A model generated the notes under the pieces. It was not told the origin of the DNA, searched no databases, and saw only the letters and a program-made list of their open reading frames with translations. A DNA stretch of 64,000 bases from Lantana camara (lineage: Eukaryota > Streptophyta > Magnoliopsida > Lamiales > Verbenaceae), in the NCBI GenBank assembly GCA_037501455.1, contig CM074855.1, positions 31,529,001 to 31,593,000 of the forward strand, in the 5' to 3' direction. Every line of letters begins with the position of its first letter. Within the stretch, counting starts at the first letter, position 1. Position numbers and translations under genes: made by a program. Shown here piece by piece: positions 1 to 11,131 of the stretch.

Positions 1-1158
1 AAGGCGAGCAGTCAAGCTTTTGTTCCTTTCTTTTGTCTCTAAAGGTGGGTTTCTCTACTATTTAGTTAAAAGACCCTATATACTCCCAATGTGTAAAGGA
101 TTTTGGCCAAAATTAGTATATGTATATAGAGTCATTTTCCAAGAGCCTATGATTTGAACGGAAAGCCCTTCTTTTATGAACCCTACCGAAATGTTTTGGC
201 GAGGAATGAATGAATGCATAGAATGGGGCCAGTGTGAGTGGCTATCCGGGGAGGCATGGGCTGACGGTGATCCCTCACACTAGTTCCAACCAAACTACGG
301 TGATATCGGACCTCGCCAGGAGATTGGCGGCGAATGGGAGCTGAGTGCCATCTGGGGAGTCATGTAACCCCCTTTTGGTCAATGCATGGGTGGCCGGGCC
401 TTGCAAACCCATCCACCAACCCGGAGGGAAAAGGTGTACATGATATTGAATGTGCACAAAAGAATGATATGCATGAAAGAAATGAATAAATGAATGAACG
501 TTTTAATGAAATACACAAGGTATTGGTTGGAGATAATGCACGCCCACTCGTCGGGCCACAAAGGACCTAATGAATCGAATGTTATAATCCCTTTTGATGA
601 TTTCCTTATTTCACCCACTTGGGAAAGATTTTGAAAACCTCACTTGGGATTATAACTCGCATGTGAATGTTTAAATATCGCCTTATATACTACTTATGCC
701 CTGTTTTATACCCACCAGTCCCTTTTGGACTGAACCCGGATTGTTTTCAGTTGTGTTATGCAGGTGTAAAGGAGCTAGGTGGGAATTCTAGTCAAGTGTC
801 TCGCATTTGGTCCTAACTTTTGTATTTTTTGGGTTTTACACTTGCATACTCACATTTATGATTATTGTATACGAACTATGACTTGGGATTATATATTTTG
901 AGCCGTGACGGCATGTGTTTTTGGTATGATCTATTTTGGAGCGTGATGCTCATTGTTCAGCTTATATGATAATTATGCTTCCGCTTTATTTCTTCATCTT
1001 ATATTTTATGGTTTAAGGATTAGTCCCGCCTATCATAGTGTGTGTGTGTGTGTGTATGTCCCCGTTCACCGTAATTTAGCTCGAGTATGGATTATCCATT
1101 TCATATTCGGGTTGGGTTTCAATACGGGGGATGTGGTACCTCGCGCTCGGGTACCACA
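1..1158 (+). repeat. Partial 5' LTR of element 1 (family A)
   Basis: It begins inside the LTR and matches the 3' LTR of the same element: position 1 corresponds to about 14573, and the segment from 375 on matches 25062-25841. It ends in ...GGTACCACA at 1158, followed directly by the primer-site spacer. It contains the islands shared by all long LTRs here: the CTATCCGGGGAGGC box (245-257), the TTGGTTGGAGATAATGCACG box (521-540), the CCCACCAGTCC...CTGAACCCGG box (711-739) and the 3'-terminal module with CCCCGTTC (1061-1158). A short (TG)n run lies at 1039-1055. Confidence 0.9.
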
Positions 1159-1166
1159 TCCTTAAG

Positions 1167-1178
1167 TGGTATTAGAGC
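1167..1178 (+). other. Primer binding site, initiator-Met tRNA type
   Basis: TGGTATTAGAGC matches the canonical plant primer site TGGTATCAGAGC, complementary to the 3' end of initiator tRNA-Met, with one C-to-T change. It is separated from the LTR end by the 8-nt spacer TCCTTAAG, and element 3 uses the same spacer. Confidence 0.88.
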
Positions 1179-1376
1179 TTTAGGTTGCAAAACCGGGCTC
1201 TAGTGTCATGTGAGTCTGTCCAGGTCATACGACTATAGGAACTAATTATCAACGTGATTTTTTTTTCTTACATCACTTACGTGCTTATGTGCTTATTTAT
1301 TGCATTTTGATTGAATTACTTGTATTCTCATGCATGAACTAAACATAGCATGCACTTTCAGTGTTTTATTGACAGG

Positions 1377-2527
1377 ATGCCTCCGATAAGATATCGATCC
1401 CCAGAATGGCACCATCGCTGAAATTGATCTCCTACACCTCAACCTCAACAACCACTGCCGGCAGAGGCATTTGTGAACTCAATCATAAATATTATAGATC
1501 AGAGACTTCGGGATTATATACCTCCGGCACCTCCAGTACCACCTGCCCCATCGGTGCAACAGAACCACCACTTTTTGCTATATTACGAGAGTTCCAGAAT
1601 CAGCATCCGCCGAAATTCTTCTAGGGAAATGATATACATGCGGAGATGTGGCTTAAGGAAGTAGAAAGAATTTGGGAGCTCATTCCATGTGAGTCCCAAG
1701 AGAAAGCCCGTTGTACCATTACCTTGATTGAAGGTGAGGCTTACTCTTGGTGGGAAAACCGACAAATTGTTTTAGATGCTGCTGCAGAGGAGATCAACTG
1801 GGAGGTCTTCACACAGGAATTCAAGAATAAATTCATTCCTCCCTCATCCCGCACACCTTGATTGAAGTACGGATCGAGGTCTGTTGGTGAATATATTTCA
1901 GAATTTGAAAGGCTATCTCGCTATGCACCTAATATAACGAGTGATGATTTCCATAAGGCTATGCAATTCATTCAGGGACTTCGACCGGACATCCAGGCAT
2001 CACTTGAGGCGGTCAACACTAGCACTTGGGCAAAGGCGACTGCAAAGACTTTAAAAGTTGAAGATTCTGTGAATGCTAGAAGATCAACTTAACGGCAGGG
2101 ACAGGGATCCGGTTCGGGCTCAGGGTTTAATCAAGGGAAGATGCCTATGACTACATCAGCTCCCCCACAAAAGAGACCTTTCAAGAAGCCCTTTGCTCCA
2201 AAGCAATTTCCTCAAGGTCCACGGGTACCTCAGGCTCCACAAGCTCCTGCAGTACCTCGCAGAGACCAACCTCCGTGCTCTCATTGTAGAGGTGTGACCC
2301 ACTCTTATGATAATTGTCGAACGAGGTTGGGATTGTGTTTGATATGTGGGAAGGCGGATCACATTGTTAATGTTTGCCCCGACAAGACTCCGGGTTACCA
2401 AGGAGGAGCTCAAAGGCCACTTGTAAGAGCGCGAGCCTATGCCCTCGAGGGCGAGGAACAGAATGTTGAGGCCAACCCAAATGCCGTAGTGGAAGATACC
2501 GTTTACATTCATAACACGAACATACAT
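1377..2527 (+). pseudogene. Element 1 gag, broken
   Basis: Gag is the capsid/nucleocapsid polyprotein. A start codon at 1377 is followed by a short proline/arginine-rich leader, then a frameshift before about 1406. From there one frame runs to about 2540 with in-frame stops at 1622, 1859 and 2090. The capsid (retrotrans_gag) part is recognisable around 1646-2080 (WLKEVERIWE, AYSWWENR, EYISEFERLSRYAP, FIQGLRPDI). Two CX2CX4HX4C zinc knuckles follow at about 2276-2317 (CSHC...H...C) and 2336-2377 (CLICGKADHIVNVC), both with all ligands intact. Basic proline-rich linkers surround them. The breaks make it non-functional. Confidence 0.85.
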
Positions 2528-2955
2528 GCATTATTCGATCCCGTACTATGCATTCCTTTATATCTTGTGATCTATATGCTACTCTGTGCTTTCCTGTTCT
2601 TTCTGTGGATACTTGTTTCTTGGTTAGCTCCCCTCTCGGGGGAAATTTTGAGACAGATAGGATGGTGAAAGATTGTGTGGTGAAGTTAGAAGGCAGAGAC
2701 TACTCAGCTGATTTCATAGTAATGCCGATGAAGAGATATGGGGTGATACTAGGTATGGATTGGTTGTATAAGCACCGAGCCGTGGTTGATTGTTTTGCGA
2801 AGAAAGTCCGTTTGGATGAAAAAGTTATTGTAGGGATGGGTTCGGAATCTGTGCCACTCTTGTCTTTTACCAAAGCTAATAAGTTGATGAGAGATGGAGC
2901 TACTGGATATATTGCTTATCTTCTCAATAAGCCTAAGGATCAAGCTCAGTTCGAA
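2528..2955 (+). pseudogene. Element 1 protease and start of pol, broken
   Basis: The retroviral-type aspartic protease begins around 2528. The expected D-S/T-G-A active site is ruined: after ALFD the frame reads P-V and shifts, and the HSFI-like block that should follow is out of frame. From 2548 the frame recovers, with the conserved protease C-terminal block ADFIVMPMKRYGVILGMDWL at about 2710-2764, then a linker ending KPKDQAQFE. Solo LTR C interrupts exactly after codon 2953-2955. The reading frame resumes in phase at 6085 once the insertion and one TSD copy are set aside. Confidence 0.8.
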
Positions 2956-3987
2956 TGTAATGCCCCAGTTTTCCATCGTATAGTATGACGTATGTGTTTA
3001 CCAAATTGCGCGAATTAATTATTTATAAGTGTTTTATATATTTAATTTTATATATTAAATGTTAATTATCATATCTTAATGTATTACTACTAAATATATA
3101 TATTGTATTTTAGTTAAATTATAATTAATTCATGTACTTTGATTTTATATTAATTTTAAACCGTGCACTTGGATTTACATGTTTAAAAATGAGTTTAATT
3201 TTATACCCCTCACCACTTAGATAAAACTCAGCCAAAACCTTCTGCTCTCCAGTTTTCCCGTAGCTCTTGCCAACCTTGGAGATTCAAGGCTCAAATCTCC
3301 TCCAAACTTCATCCAATCTACAAGGTAAGCTTAGGGTTGTAATATACATTCATTATGAGTCATTTTGATCCATTCATCCCCAATTTTGAGCATGCTTTCA
3401 TGGGTTTATGGCTGAAATGATGAATAGTTAGGTTTGGAGAAATATATTGATTTCTTTCATTTCTTGATGGATTTAGTTGATTCAAAGCATGAATATGATT
3501 TTCTTGACTTCTTCTTTGCAATTATGATCATTGATTATGTGGTAGTTGAAGATTTAATGAGATTTCATTAATGGCACTTTGAGAAAATGAAAGAAATGAT
3601 CATCTCTTATCTTCCTTATGTACCGAACTGCTGATGTTACATTTTAACCTGATTTCTTGCTGTCAATTAGTGCTTCTTTTACCTTGTTTGTTGCTTGTTG
3701 GTTGGTCCTGTTACGCTTGGAGTTGTTGCTCTGTTTTGCCTTCTTTTGCCCTGTTTTTTGGCCTGGTTTGCTGCGATTTGTTGTTGTCAACTGCTGCTCA
3801 TTTCCCTTGCTTAACTGCTGTATATTATCAGTCGTTTATGGGAGCTTTATGTCCCGTTTTACTGCTGAATAAGGTGCCTTAAGTGCTGCTACCGCTGCTG
3901 TCTATTTATGTGTTAAAAACAGGGGTGTGTGTTTATGTATGTTTGTTGCAAGGAAGAAGAGGAAAACAGGGGAACCTCGCTTGATGT

Positions 3988-4123
3988 CGTTAAAGCCCAT
4001 TACCCCCGTTTTACCTAGAAATGTTAACCCCCGTTACCATGCATGAAGAATTGAAGGAAACCGCCTGTACCTCTTAACGCTCGTTACCCAGCCTTCACCT
4101 GCACACATACACGCCCGTTAATG
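3988..4123 (+). repeat. Dyad cluster of LTR C (4 sites, TTAAC-N4-GTTA arms)
   Basis: Near-palindromes with C-N4-G centres lie with aligned 18-nt starts at about 3988, 4022, 4072 and 4106, that is spacings of 34, 50 and 34 bp. Examples are GTTAACCCCCGTTAC (4023-4037) and CTTAACGCTCGTTACC (4073-4088). A fifth weaker, overlapping site lies at 3999-4014. All lie between the donor-like site at 3325 and the acceptor-like site at 4912. Confidence 0.7.
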
Positions 4124-4465
4124 TATAAGAATTTTGTGCAGCTGCTGAGTATTTTCCCTTCCTTTCCTATTCTTCTTGTTTCAATTGTTACGTGTGTGTG
4201 TGTTTGTATTATATATATGTATATATATGTGTGTGTGTGGGATTTGTGTTATGTGCATGTTTGTCTTCTTTTGTTTAATATTTGCATGCATAAATATTAT
4301 ATTTATCTAATACAATGCATGCATGTAGTGATTGTTGTGTGCATGTTTCATTTCAATTGTTAATGCATTTCATGCATAGTTACGTGTATATGCATATATA
4401 TTTGTTTAATGTTTGCATGTGAATGCATGTTATATATATAGATATATTTGCATGCATATTCATAC

Positions 4466-4468
<3 letters not shown>

Positions 4469-4513
<45 letters not shown>
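4469..4513 (+). repeat. (TA)n microsatellite
   Basis: An uninterrupted TA run of about 45 bases inside solo LTR C, preceded by TG/TA-rich stretches from 4190. Confidence 0.97.
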
Positions 4514-4516
<3 letters not shown>

Positions 4517-6084
4517 TTTCAGATATTAAGTATAACTTGATTTAATTGAATTATGGAAATTAAATTGTTACCTATTTCATGTTCTTATCTATTTTCCATT
4601 CTTGAATTGAATGTAATTATTTGTCTATTCTATAATGGTAAACATGTTATAGTACGTGATATGACCGTTATGTGAAATTCTTGAATTGATTTGGTATGAA
4701 ATGTGAAAGTTATGAACGCTTCCTTGAACGAATGAATGGCTCGTTTATATGATTTAAATACGTTAATCGTGCACATGAACGTGTTCATTACATATTATCA
4801 TATTTTTATGCATTCATATCATGTTCATTGCATGACGTACGTCATAAATGGTTCATTTGGAGTCTTGAGTCTCACGAACACGTTACGTTATCCTTTGTAC
4901 AGTTTTCTCCAGGGCGGAGATGCCGGGTTCATAGGACACTTTCGAGTCTCCTTTTCTTCTTGGTATTGTTCGGTAAGAGGTGTCATAGGTGGGTTTCTAT
5001 TCTATTAGATATGAATTGACCCGATATATCCAATGTGAAAGTTTTAAGCCAAAAGTATTGTATATATATTGAGTTTTTCCAAAAGAGTCTATGATTTTCA
5101 ATGTATACCCCTTCTTTATGAACCTCACCCAATGTTTTGGCGAGTTCAGTGATCACATTGTATATGGGGGCCCGAAATTTAGTGTATTGTGGCTATCCGG
5201 GGAGGCAAGGGCCGACGGTGATCCCATGCACTAGTTCCAACAAATATTAACGGCGAAATGGATCTCGTTAGGAGTTTTGATGAGAAAACGCTAACCGGGC
5301 AATGAGGACTCATGAACCTCATTGCCACCACGTATTAGGTGTCGGGTCTTGCTAGCCCGTTCACCACCGGAGGAAGAAGGTGTAAGTGCTTATGATTATG
5401 ATTATGTATGATTATGAATGGATATGTATGAATATGTATGATCACTAATGAAAAGATTGAATTGTTATGCACACACGAGGAGAAGGTTGGAGATTTTACC
5501 CACTCGCCAAGGCTCACGTAATGACCGCATGATTATGATTATGATTATGAATGAAATTGATTGTTGTAATCCCGAGCGTTGTTTTCTTTATTTTAACCAG
5601 AAATTTCTTTAAAAATCCAGTACGGGATTATAGCCTACATGTGTGAGTGTTTAAATTATGAAGTATTATTATATTATGCCTTGTTTTATACCCACCAGTC
5701 TCCTATAGACTGAACCCGGTTTGTTTTCAGCTTTCTTGCAGGTTGGGAGTGCTAGGCGGGGAGTCGAGTCTGTCAAGTCTTTTGGTTAAGTCTGAATCAA
5801 GTCACAAGCACATTGTAATTGAACAGTTTGATGAATTTATGTTAGTTGAACCCGTCACATCTTGCTTGTCTCGGTGATTAATTATCTATATTGCTTCCAC
5901 ATGTATCTCTCTCTTATTAAATTGTTTATTTGGTTTTTAGGTTTTTAGCTCCCGTCTAGCCTAGTGAGTGAGTGAGTCCCCATTCGCTGTGAGCTTGGTT
6001 CATGTATGGACTTTCCATTTCATGTGTGGATCGGGCTCATAGTGCGGGGGATGTGGCGCCTCTTGTACTTGGTGTTACATCGAA

Positions 6085-7415
6085 GATGTGGCTGTGGTTA
6101 AGGATTACCTCGATGTGTTTTCGAAAAGTTTGATTTCGTTGGCACCGGATCGGGAGATAGAATTTGTAATAGTTTTTTATCTGGGATTTGAACCCTACTC
6201 CAAGACTCTATACAGAATGGCACCGGCTGAATTGAAGGAATTAAAGATTCAATTGGAGGATCTTCTTAAGAATGGATTTATTCGGCCTAGTTCTTCACGG
6301 TGGGGTGCTCCGGTTTTATTTGTTAAGAAGAAGGATAGAACATTGAGAATGTGCATCGGCTACAGGGAGTTGAATAGGATGACTATCAAGAATAAGTACC
6401 TTTTACCCCACATTGAGGATTTATTCGATATGTTGCAAGGATCAGGGGTGTACTCGAAATTGGATTTGAGACAAGGGTACTATCAGTTAAAAATCAAGGA
6501 AGCAGACATTCCAAAGACGGGATTCAACACCCGGTATGGGCATTATGAGTTTGTAGTCATGCCATCTGGATTAACTAATACCCCTGCAGCGTTTATGGAT
6601 ATGATGCATAGAATTTTTCGTCCTTATCTCGACAAGTTCTTGGTGATCTTTATTGACGATATTTTGTTGTATTCAAGAACGGTTGAGGATCATGCCCAAC
6701 ATCTTAAGTTGGTGTTGGATATGTTGAGAGAGCACCAGTTATATGCGAAGTTTGGTTAGTGTGAATTTTGGACTGATCGGGTTGCTTTTCTACGCCACAT
6801 TGTTTCAAGGAAGGGTTTTGAAATTGATCCTTCAAAGATAGAGACAGTTATTCAGTAGCAAACTCCGAAGAATGCCTCAGAGGTAAGAAGTTTCTTGTCT
6901 TTAGCGGGCTATTATCGGAGATTCGTACAGGATTTTTCGAAGATTACCGCTCCTTTAACCCGATTGACTAAGAAAGAGGCTAAGTTTGAGTGCGATTCGG
7001 CGTATGAGGCGAGTTTCTCATCGTTGAAGGAGAAGTTAACCACTGCACCTGTGTTAGCACTTCCTGAAGGTAATGAAGGTTATATGGTTTACACGGATGC
7101 TTCTAAGGAAGGATTGGGTTGTGTATTAATGCAGAATGGGAAAGTGATCGTCTATGTCTCTAGGAAGTTGAAGGAACACGAGAAGAATTATCCCACATGT
7201 GATCTCAAACTCGCAGCCGTGGTATTTGCTTTAGGGAAATAGAGGCACTATCTTTATGGAGTTTCGTTTGAGATCTTTTCTGACCACAAGAGTCTCCAGT
7301 ATTTGTTTTCTCAGAAGGAGTTAAACATGAGACAAAGGCGTTGGATGGAATTTCTCAAGGACTATGATTGCGTGATTAAATACCATCCCATTAAAGCCAA
7401 TGTGGTCGCGGATCT
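6085..7415 (+). pseudogene. Element 1 reverse transcriptase and RNase H, broken
   Basis: The RT domain (6085-6760) copies element RNA into DNA. It shows the usual gypsy blocks: [60 protein letters not shown], and the catalytic FIDDILLYS at about 6649-6675 (FIDD in place of YVDD is common in plant gypsy). A stop at 6757 follows AKFG, and another at 6856. The RNase H part (6895-7415) has [26 protein letters not shown] and [11 protein letters not shown], and a stop at 7240 where tryptophan is expected before RHYLYG. A one-base loss near 7410 shifts the frame at the ADALSRK junction. It is inactive. Confidence 0.88.
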
Positions 7416-8985
7416 TTGAGCAGAAAGGCTAGTCTGTCTAGTTTGGAAGGAATAAGTAGAGATAAGGAAGAGTCAATTAGGATAAGAGCTCGTATCTCTA
7501 ATATCTCGATACACTCGGTTTTGAGGGAACAAATATTTGAGGCTCAGAGGAGTGATCCTGAAGTTCAGAAGCTAATTGAGAAAGCTCGAGAGGATCCTGA
7601 GTGTCCTTTTAGATTTGATAATACTGGAATTCTCAGATTCAAGAATCGAGTAGTGGTTCCAACCGAGTTGAGAAGGATTATTCTAGATGAAGCTCATAGG
7701 GATGCTTATTCAGCACATCCGGGAGGAAACAAGATGTATCGGGATTTGAAGCAGTTTTATTGGTGGCATGGATTAAAGAGAGATGTGGTGAATTCTGTGA
7801 GGCAATGTTTGACATGTCAGTTGGTAAAATCTGAGCATCAGAAGCTGTCAGGATTGTTGCAACCGTTGCTTATACCTGAATCAAAATGGGAACAAATAGC
7901 AACGGATTTCATTTCGGGTCTTCCAAGAGTAAAAGGTAGCTTCGATGGGATTTGGGTGATAGTGGATCGATTAATGAAGTCGGTACATTTTCTTGCTATT
8001 CGGATGTCAGATAAAGTGACAAAACTGGCTAAGAAGTATCACGATGAGATTGTTCGGTTACATGGAGTGCCAGTGAATATTGTTTCGGATCGGGATCCAA
8101 GGTTTACCTATGGTTTTTGGCAGGAGCTGCAAAGGAATTTGGGAATGAAGCTTCATTTTAGCACAACATTTAATCCTCAAACGGACGGATAATCTGAAAG
8201 GTTGATTAAGTATTTAGAGGATATGTTAAGAGCTTGTGCGTTGGATTTCTAGAGTTCGTGGAATTAGCAGCTGTCGTTGATCGAGTTTGCTTACAATAAT
8301 AGTTATCAAGCCTCGATTGGAACGGCACCTTATGAAGCTCTTTATGGAAGGAAATGTCGATCTTCGTTGTTCTTTGACTTGGAGGAATGGAAATGGGCCA
8401 AAAAGGAAGGAGTAAAATGGGAAGAAAAGAAGGAAAAGCCTTATAAGGCCGTTCAAGAACAATTGATAAGGTCCAGTTGATTCGACAATGGATGAAGGCA
8501 GCTCAAGATAGACAAAAAAGCTATGCTGATCGCCGAAGGAAGAATCTTAAGTTTGAAGTGGGCATAGAGTATTCCTAAATGCTTCTCCAAGGAAAGGGTT
8601 CGTGAGGATTGGAAAAGGAGGAAAAGTAAATCCTCGATACTTAGGCCCGTATGAGATTTTGGAGAGAATCGGAGATACAGCCCACTGTTTGAATCTGCCA
8701 CAGAGTTTGATGGGAATTCACGACGTGTTCCATGTTTCCCAGCTCAGAAAGTATTATCCGGATGATTCAGAGATCCTACCCGAGGAAGAAGTTGAACTTG
8801 AACATAACCTTACCTTCGTTCAGAAACCGGTTAAGATTTTGGATCGAAAATTTTAAGAACTCAGAAACCGAAAAATCCCACTAGTTAAAGTCTTATGGAG
8901 AAGTGATAAATCGAAAGAGGCTACGTGGGAGACGAAGGATAAGATGAGGAAATTCTACCCCGAGTTATTTCCAGACAGTCAGTGA
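7416..8985 (+). pseudogene. Element 1 integrase with C-terminal chromodomain-like tail, broken
   Basis: Integrase joins the cDNA to the chromosome. The HHCC zinc-binding region is visible at about 7700-7825 (SAHPGGNKMYRDLKQFYWWHG, then CLTC). The catalytic core follows with ATDFISGLP (first D), IVSDRDPRFT (second D) and SERLIKYLEDML (E) at about 8196, after a stop at 8190. Further stops and a shift lie at 8250-8480. From 8602 another frame gives the GPYEILERIGDTAHCLNLP block and VFHVSQLRKY. After a stop at 8854 the frame continues with a segment containing LVKVLWRS, ATWE and YPELF, the pattern of the plant chromovirus chromodomain thought to guide insertion into heterochromatin. Pol ends at the TGA at 8983-8985. 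Confidence 0.85.
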
Positions 8986-9019
8986 ATCCGAGGACGGATT
9001 CTTTTTAAGAGGGAGAGGT
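8984..9019 (+). other. Hairpin plus polypurine tract of element 1
   Basis: An 18-nt dyad, GAATCCG-AGGA-CGGATTC (8984-9001), overlaps the pol stop codon, and is followed by a T run and the purine tract AAGAGGGAGAGGT (9007-9019) directly before the 3' LTR. The tract primes plus-strand DNA synthesis. The same dyad and tract context occur in element 3 (52576-52611, opposite strand), so the arrangement is conserved between families. Confidence 0.85.
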
Positions 9020-9599
9020 TGTGACGCCCCGCTAATTCGGTCGTTCAAGTATGACTTGTAACATCCCGATCGTCCGATTTATAAGGAACGCCACGTTTCA
9101 CCCTTTTTATGTGTTTAATTATGTGATTTTATGTTTTTTGTGGCCCTATTTTGAACTCTTTTAGAGTTTAGGGGCCTGTTTGTAATTTTCTCTTCTTAAG
9201 GGTTTTTCGGTCATTTATTGTTCGAACGAGATTTTGACCATTTTAACCCCTTCAACGCGTTCGGGGCATCGAGATGAGTCCGTAGACTCTGAGTTTGCCC
9301 AATTCTGACGTCGTTAATCCTTTCTTCCGATCGTTTTCGTATACGAGGACCCGAGATAAAATACCCGGATCCTCGTTTTGCGTGCCATATTTTGAGCTTC
9401 AGCTTCTCTCTCTCCCTCTCCCGCGATTCACGACCCTCACACACACCCCAAGGTGTATTTTCACACATTACTCAAACTCGTTCGTTTCTCGACGGAATTT
9501 GATGAATGAATAGTCCATTTCGATTATCTCGACGACGCGGTCACAACCGTACCAAGAACTCGACCAACCGACGAGCAGTGGCGGAGATACAGCGGAATT

Positions 9600-10440
9600 T
9601 CAGATGCGCAGGTGGAGGGTGGCGGAGCCGCCACTTCGGCGCCCATTCGCGGCGGCTTCCGGCCATCTTCCGGCGACACTCGCCATACAACCAGAAAGAA
9701 GGACTCCCGGCATTTCATCTGACGTAGCCGGCGCCGCCATCGGGGCGGCGGTTGGGCCGCACGCGCCGTCCGAAGCCCGCGGCGGCGGCGCACGGCACTG
9801 TAGCAGGGGCGGTTTTCGCCTCTCCGACGGCTTTTTCGGACCAAGGTTGTTGTTTCCTACCCTTTTCCGACCCCCTGAGTTCATTTCCGCCATTGTTTTT
9901 ACCCAATTCTGGCCGTAGGTGGTGGTTCCGGGGAGGTGTGCGGCGGTAGAAACTTCAACGGCCAACGGGGGCCTTTTTCGGCCATCTTTTGGCCTCGGGC
10001 CCTTCACAAAAGTTGTTCGGAACGACGAGAACTAGTGGCCCTTGATCATACGACTTCTGATTCGGCCAATTGGCGGCAGATCGTGGCGGTGCAGCGGCGG
10101 CTCAACGGCTGCGCCACCTCCGGGGATTTTTCCGGCGAGAAAACTTAGGGCTTTCGTAAAGCTCGTCACGCGTAAGCCGATGCTTCTTTCGGATCTCATT
10201 TTGGTTCACCGGCTTGGAAGTAATTGAAGTTTGAAGATTCTAGGGTTTTCGTATTCTTGGTTTTGAAATTGGAGACAATTGGCTTGGAATTTGTAGAAAT
10301 TGATCGAGGGATTGGATTGAGCGCGAGGAATCCTTGCACGGGTGATTTTTTGGGATTTTTCCGGCACGCTCCGGCGGCGGCCGAGCGGCGGCCCGCCACT
10401 GTTCCGGCGGCTCCGGTGGCGGCGATCCGGCGGGCTTAGG
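9600..10440 (+). other. GC- and CpG-rich island in solo LTR B
   Basis: About 840 bases dense in GGCGG, CCGGCG and CGCCG, sharply different from the AT-rich rest of the LTR. Open frames on both strands here are alanine/arginine/proline-rich and overlap each other, which is what base composition alone gives; I see no domain. It ends just before the donor-like site at 10463, so it corresponds to the leader-exon part of the LTR. Confidence 0.75.
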
Positions 10441-10841
10441 ACAGAATGTCCGTCTCGTTATGGTGAGTCCGTTGCCGCTTTCCGTTCGTCAATCGGACAC
10501 TCGGTTTATTTTCTACGAATTTATTTGTGTATTTGGGGCTTATTTGAATTAGTTGTTTAAATGCGAATTAATTGCTATATGTTTGAATTGTTGATCGAAA
10601 TGTACTCCTATGTGTATGAAATCATGTATGGTATGAAATATGATAAGTATGGACTTTGTAATTTGTAAATTGAATCCCGATTTATTGAATTTATGCTAAT
10701 GGATTAGATTAGAGGGGGTGTTTGTGTAATTTTGTAACAGGATGAATTTGTTTGATTTGATTAGTTCAACTTTTATAATTGAATCCATTATGTAACATAT
10801 GAATTGGGCAGGCCACGTAAGAAATATATGAACTTAGTACG

Positions 10842-11131
10842 ATTGGAATTTGATATGTTGCCTTGTGAGATTTATATAAAATTCGAAGCTTGCTATTACG
10901 ATTTGTTTAGCTTTGTAATACGTGCAAATTTGTATGAAATGTGATATGTAAACTTGCGTGATTTGAATTAATTGAACTTTAGTTGTCACTTGGCAAATAA
11001 ATATCTTAATCACGTAAATTGGAATTTGATATGTAACTTCGTGATCTTTAAATAGAATTTGTAGCATGTTATTATATGATTTGTTTGGCTTTGTAATACG
11101 TATAAATTTACGAAATGTTATATGTGAATTC
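10842..11131 (+). repeat. Diverged direct duplication in LTR B (period about 176 bp)
   Basis: A segment of about 113 bases starting ATTGGAATTTGATATGT at 10842 recurs at 11018. Both copies contain GATTTGTTT-GCTTTGTAATACGT-like blocks and end near GAAATGT-ATATGT. It lies in the predicted first intron of LTR B, where other families keep their dyad clusters. Confidence 0.7.

Larger units (their letters stand above)
2956..6079 (+). mobile_element. Solo LTR, family C (3124 bp), inserted in element 1 pol
   Basis: It starts TGTAATGCCCC and ends GGTGTTACA, and is flanked by the perfect 5-bp TSD TCGAA (2951-2955 and 6080-6084). There is no internal region, primer site or polypurine tract, so it is the product of LTR-LTR recombination. 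It has the same module order as the other long LTRs: donor-like CAAG|GTAAGC at 3325, a dyad cluster (3988-4123), a GAGTCTCAC box (4867-4875), acceptor-like TTGTACAG ending 4912, the CTATCCGGGGAGGC box (5194), TTTTCAG (ends 5730) and the CCCCATTCGC-type 3' module (about 5977). Nothing in it looks protein-coding. Confidence 0.93.

Noticed and set aside
9524..10007. Overlapping alanine/arginine-rich frames on both strands in LTR B
   Set aside because: High GC removes stop codons; frames overlap on opposite strands and show no domain.
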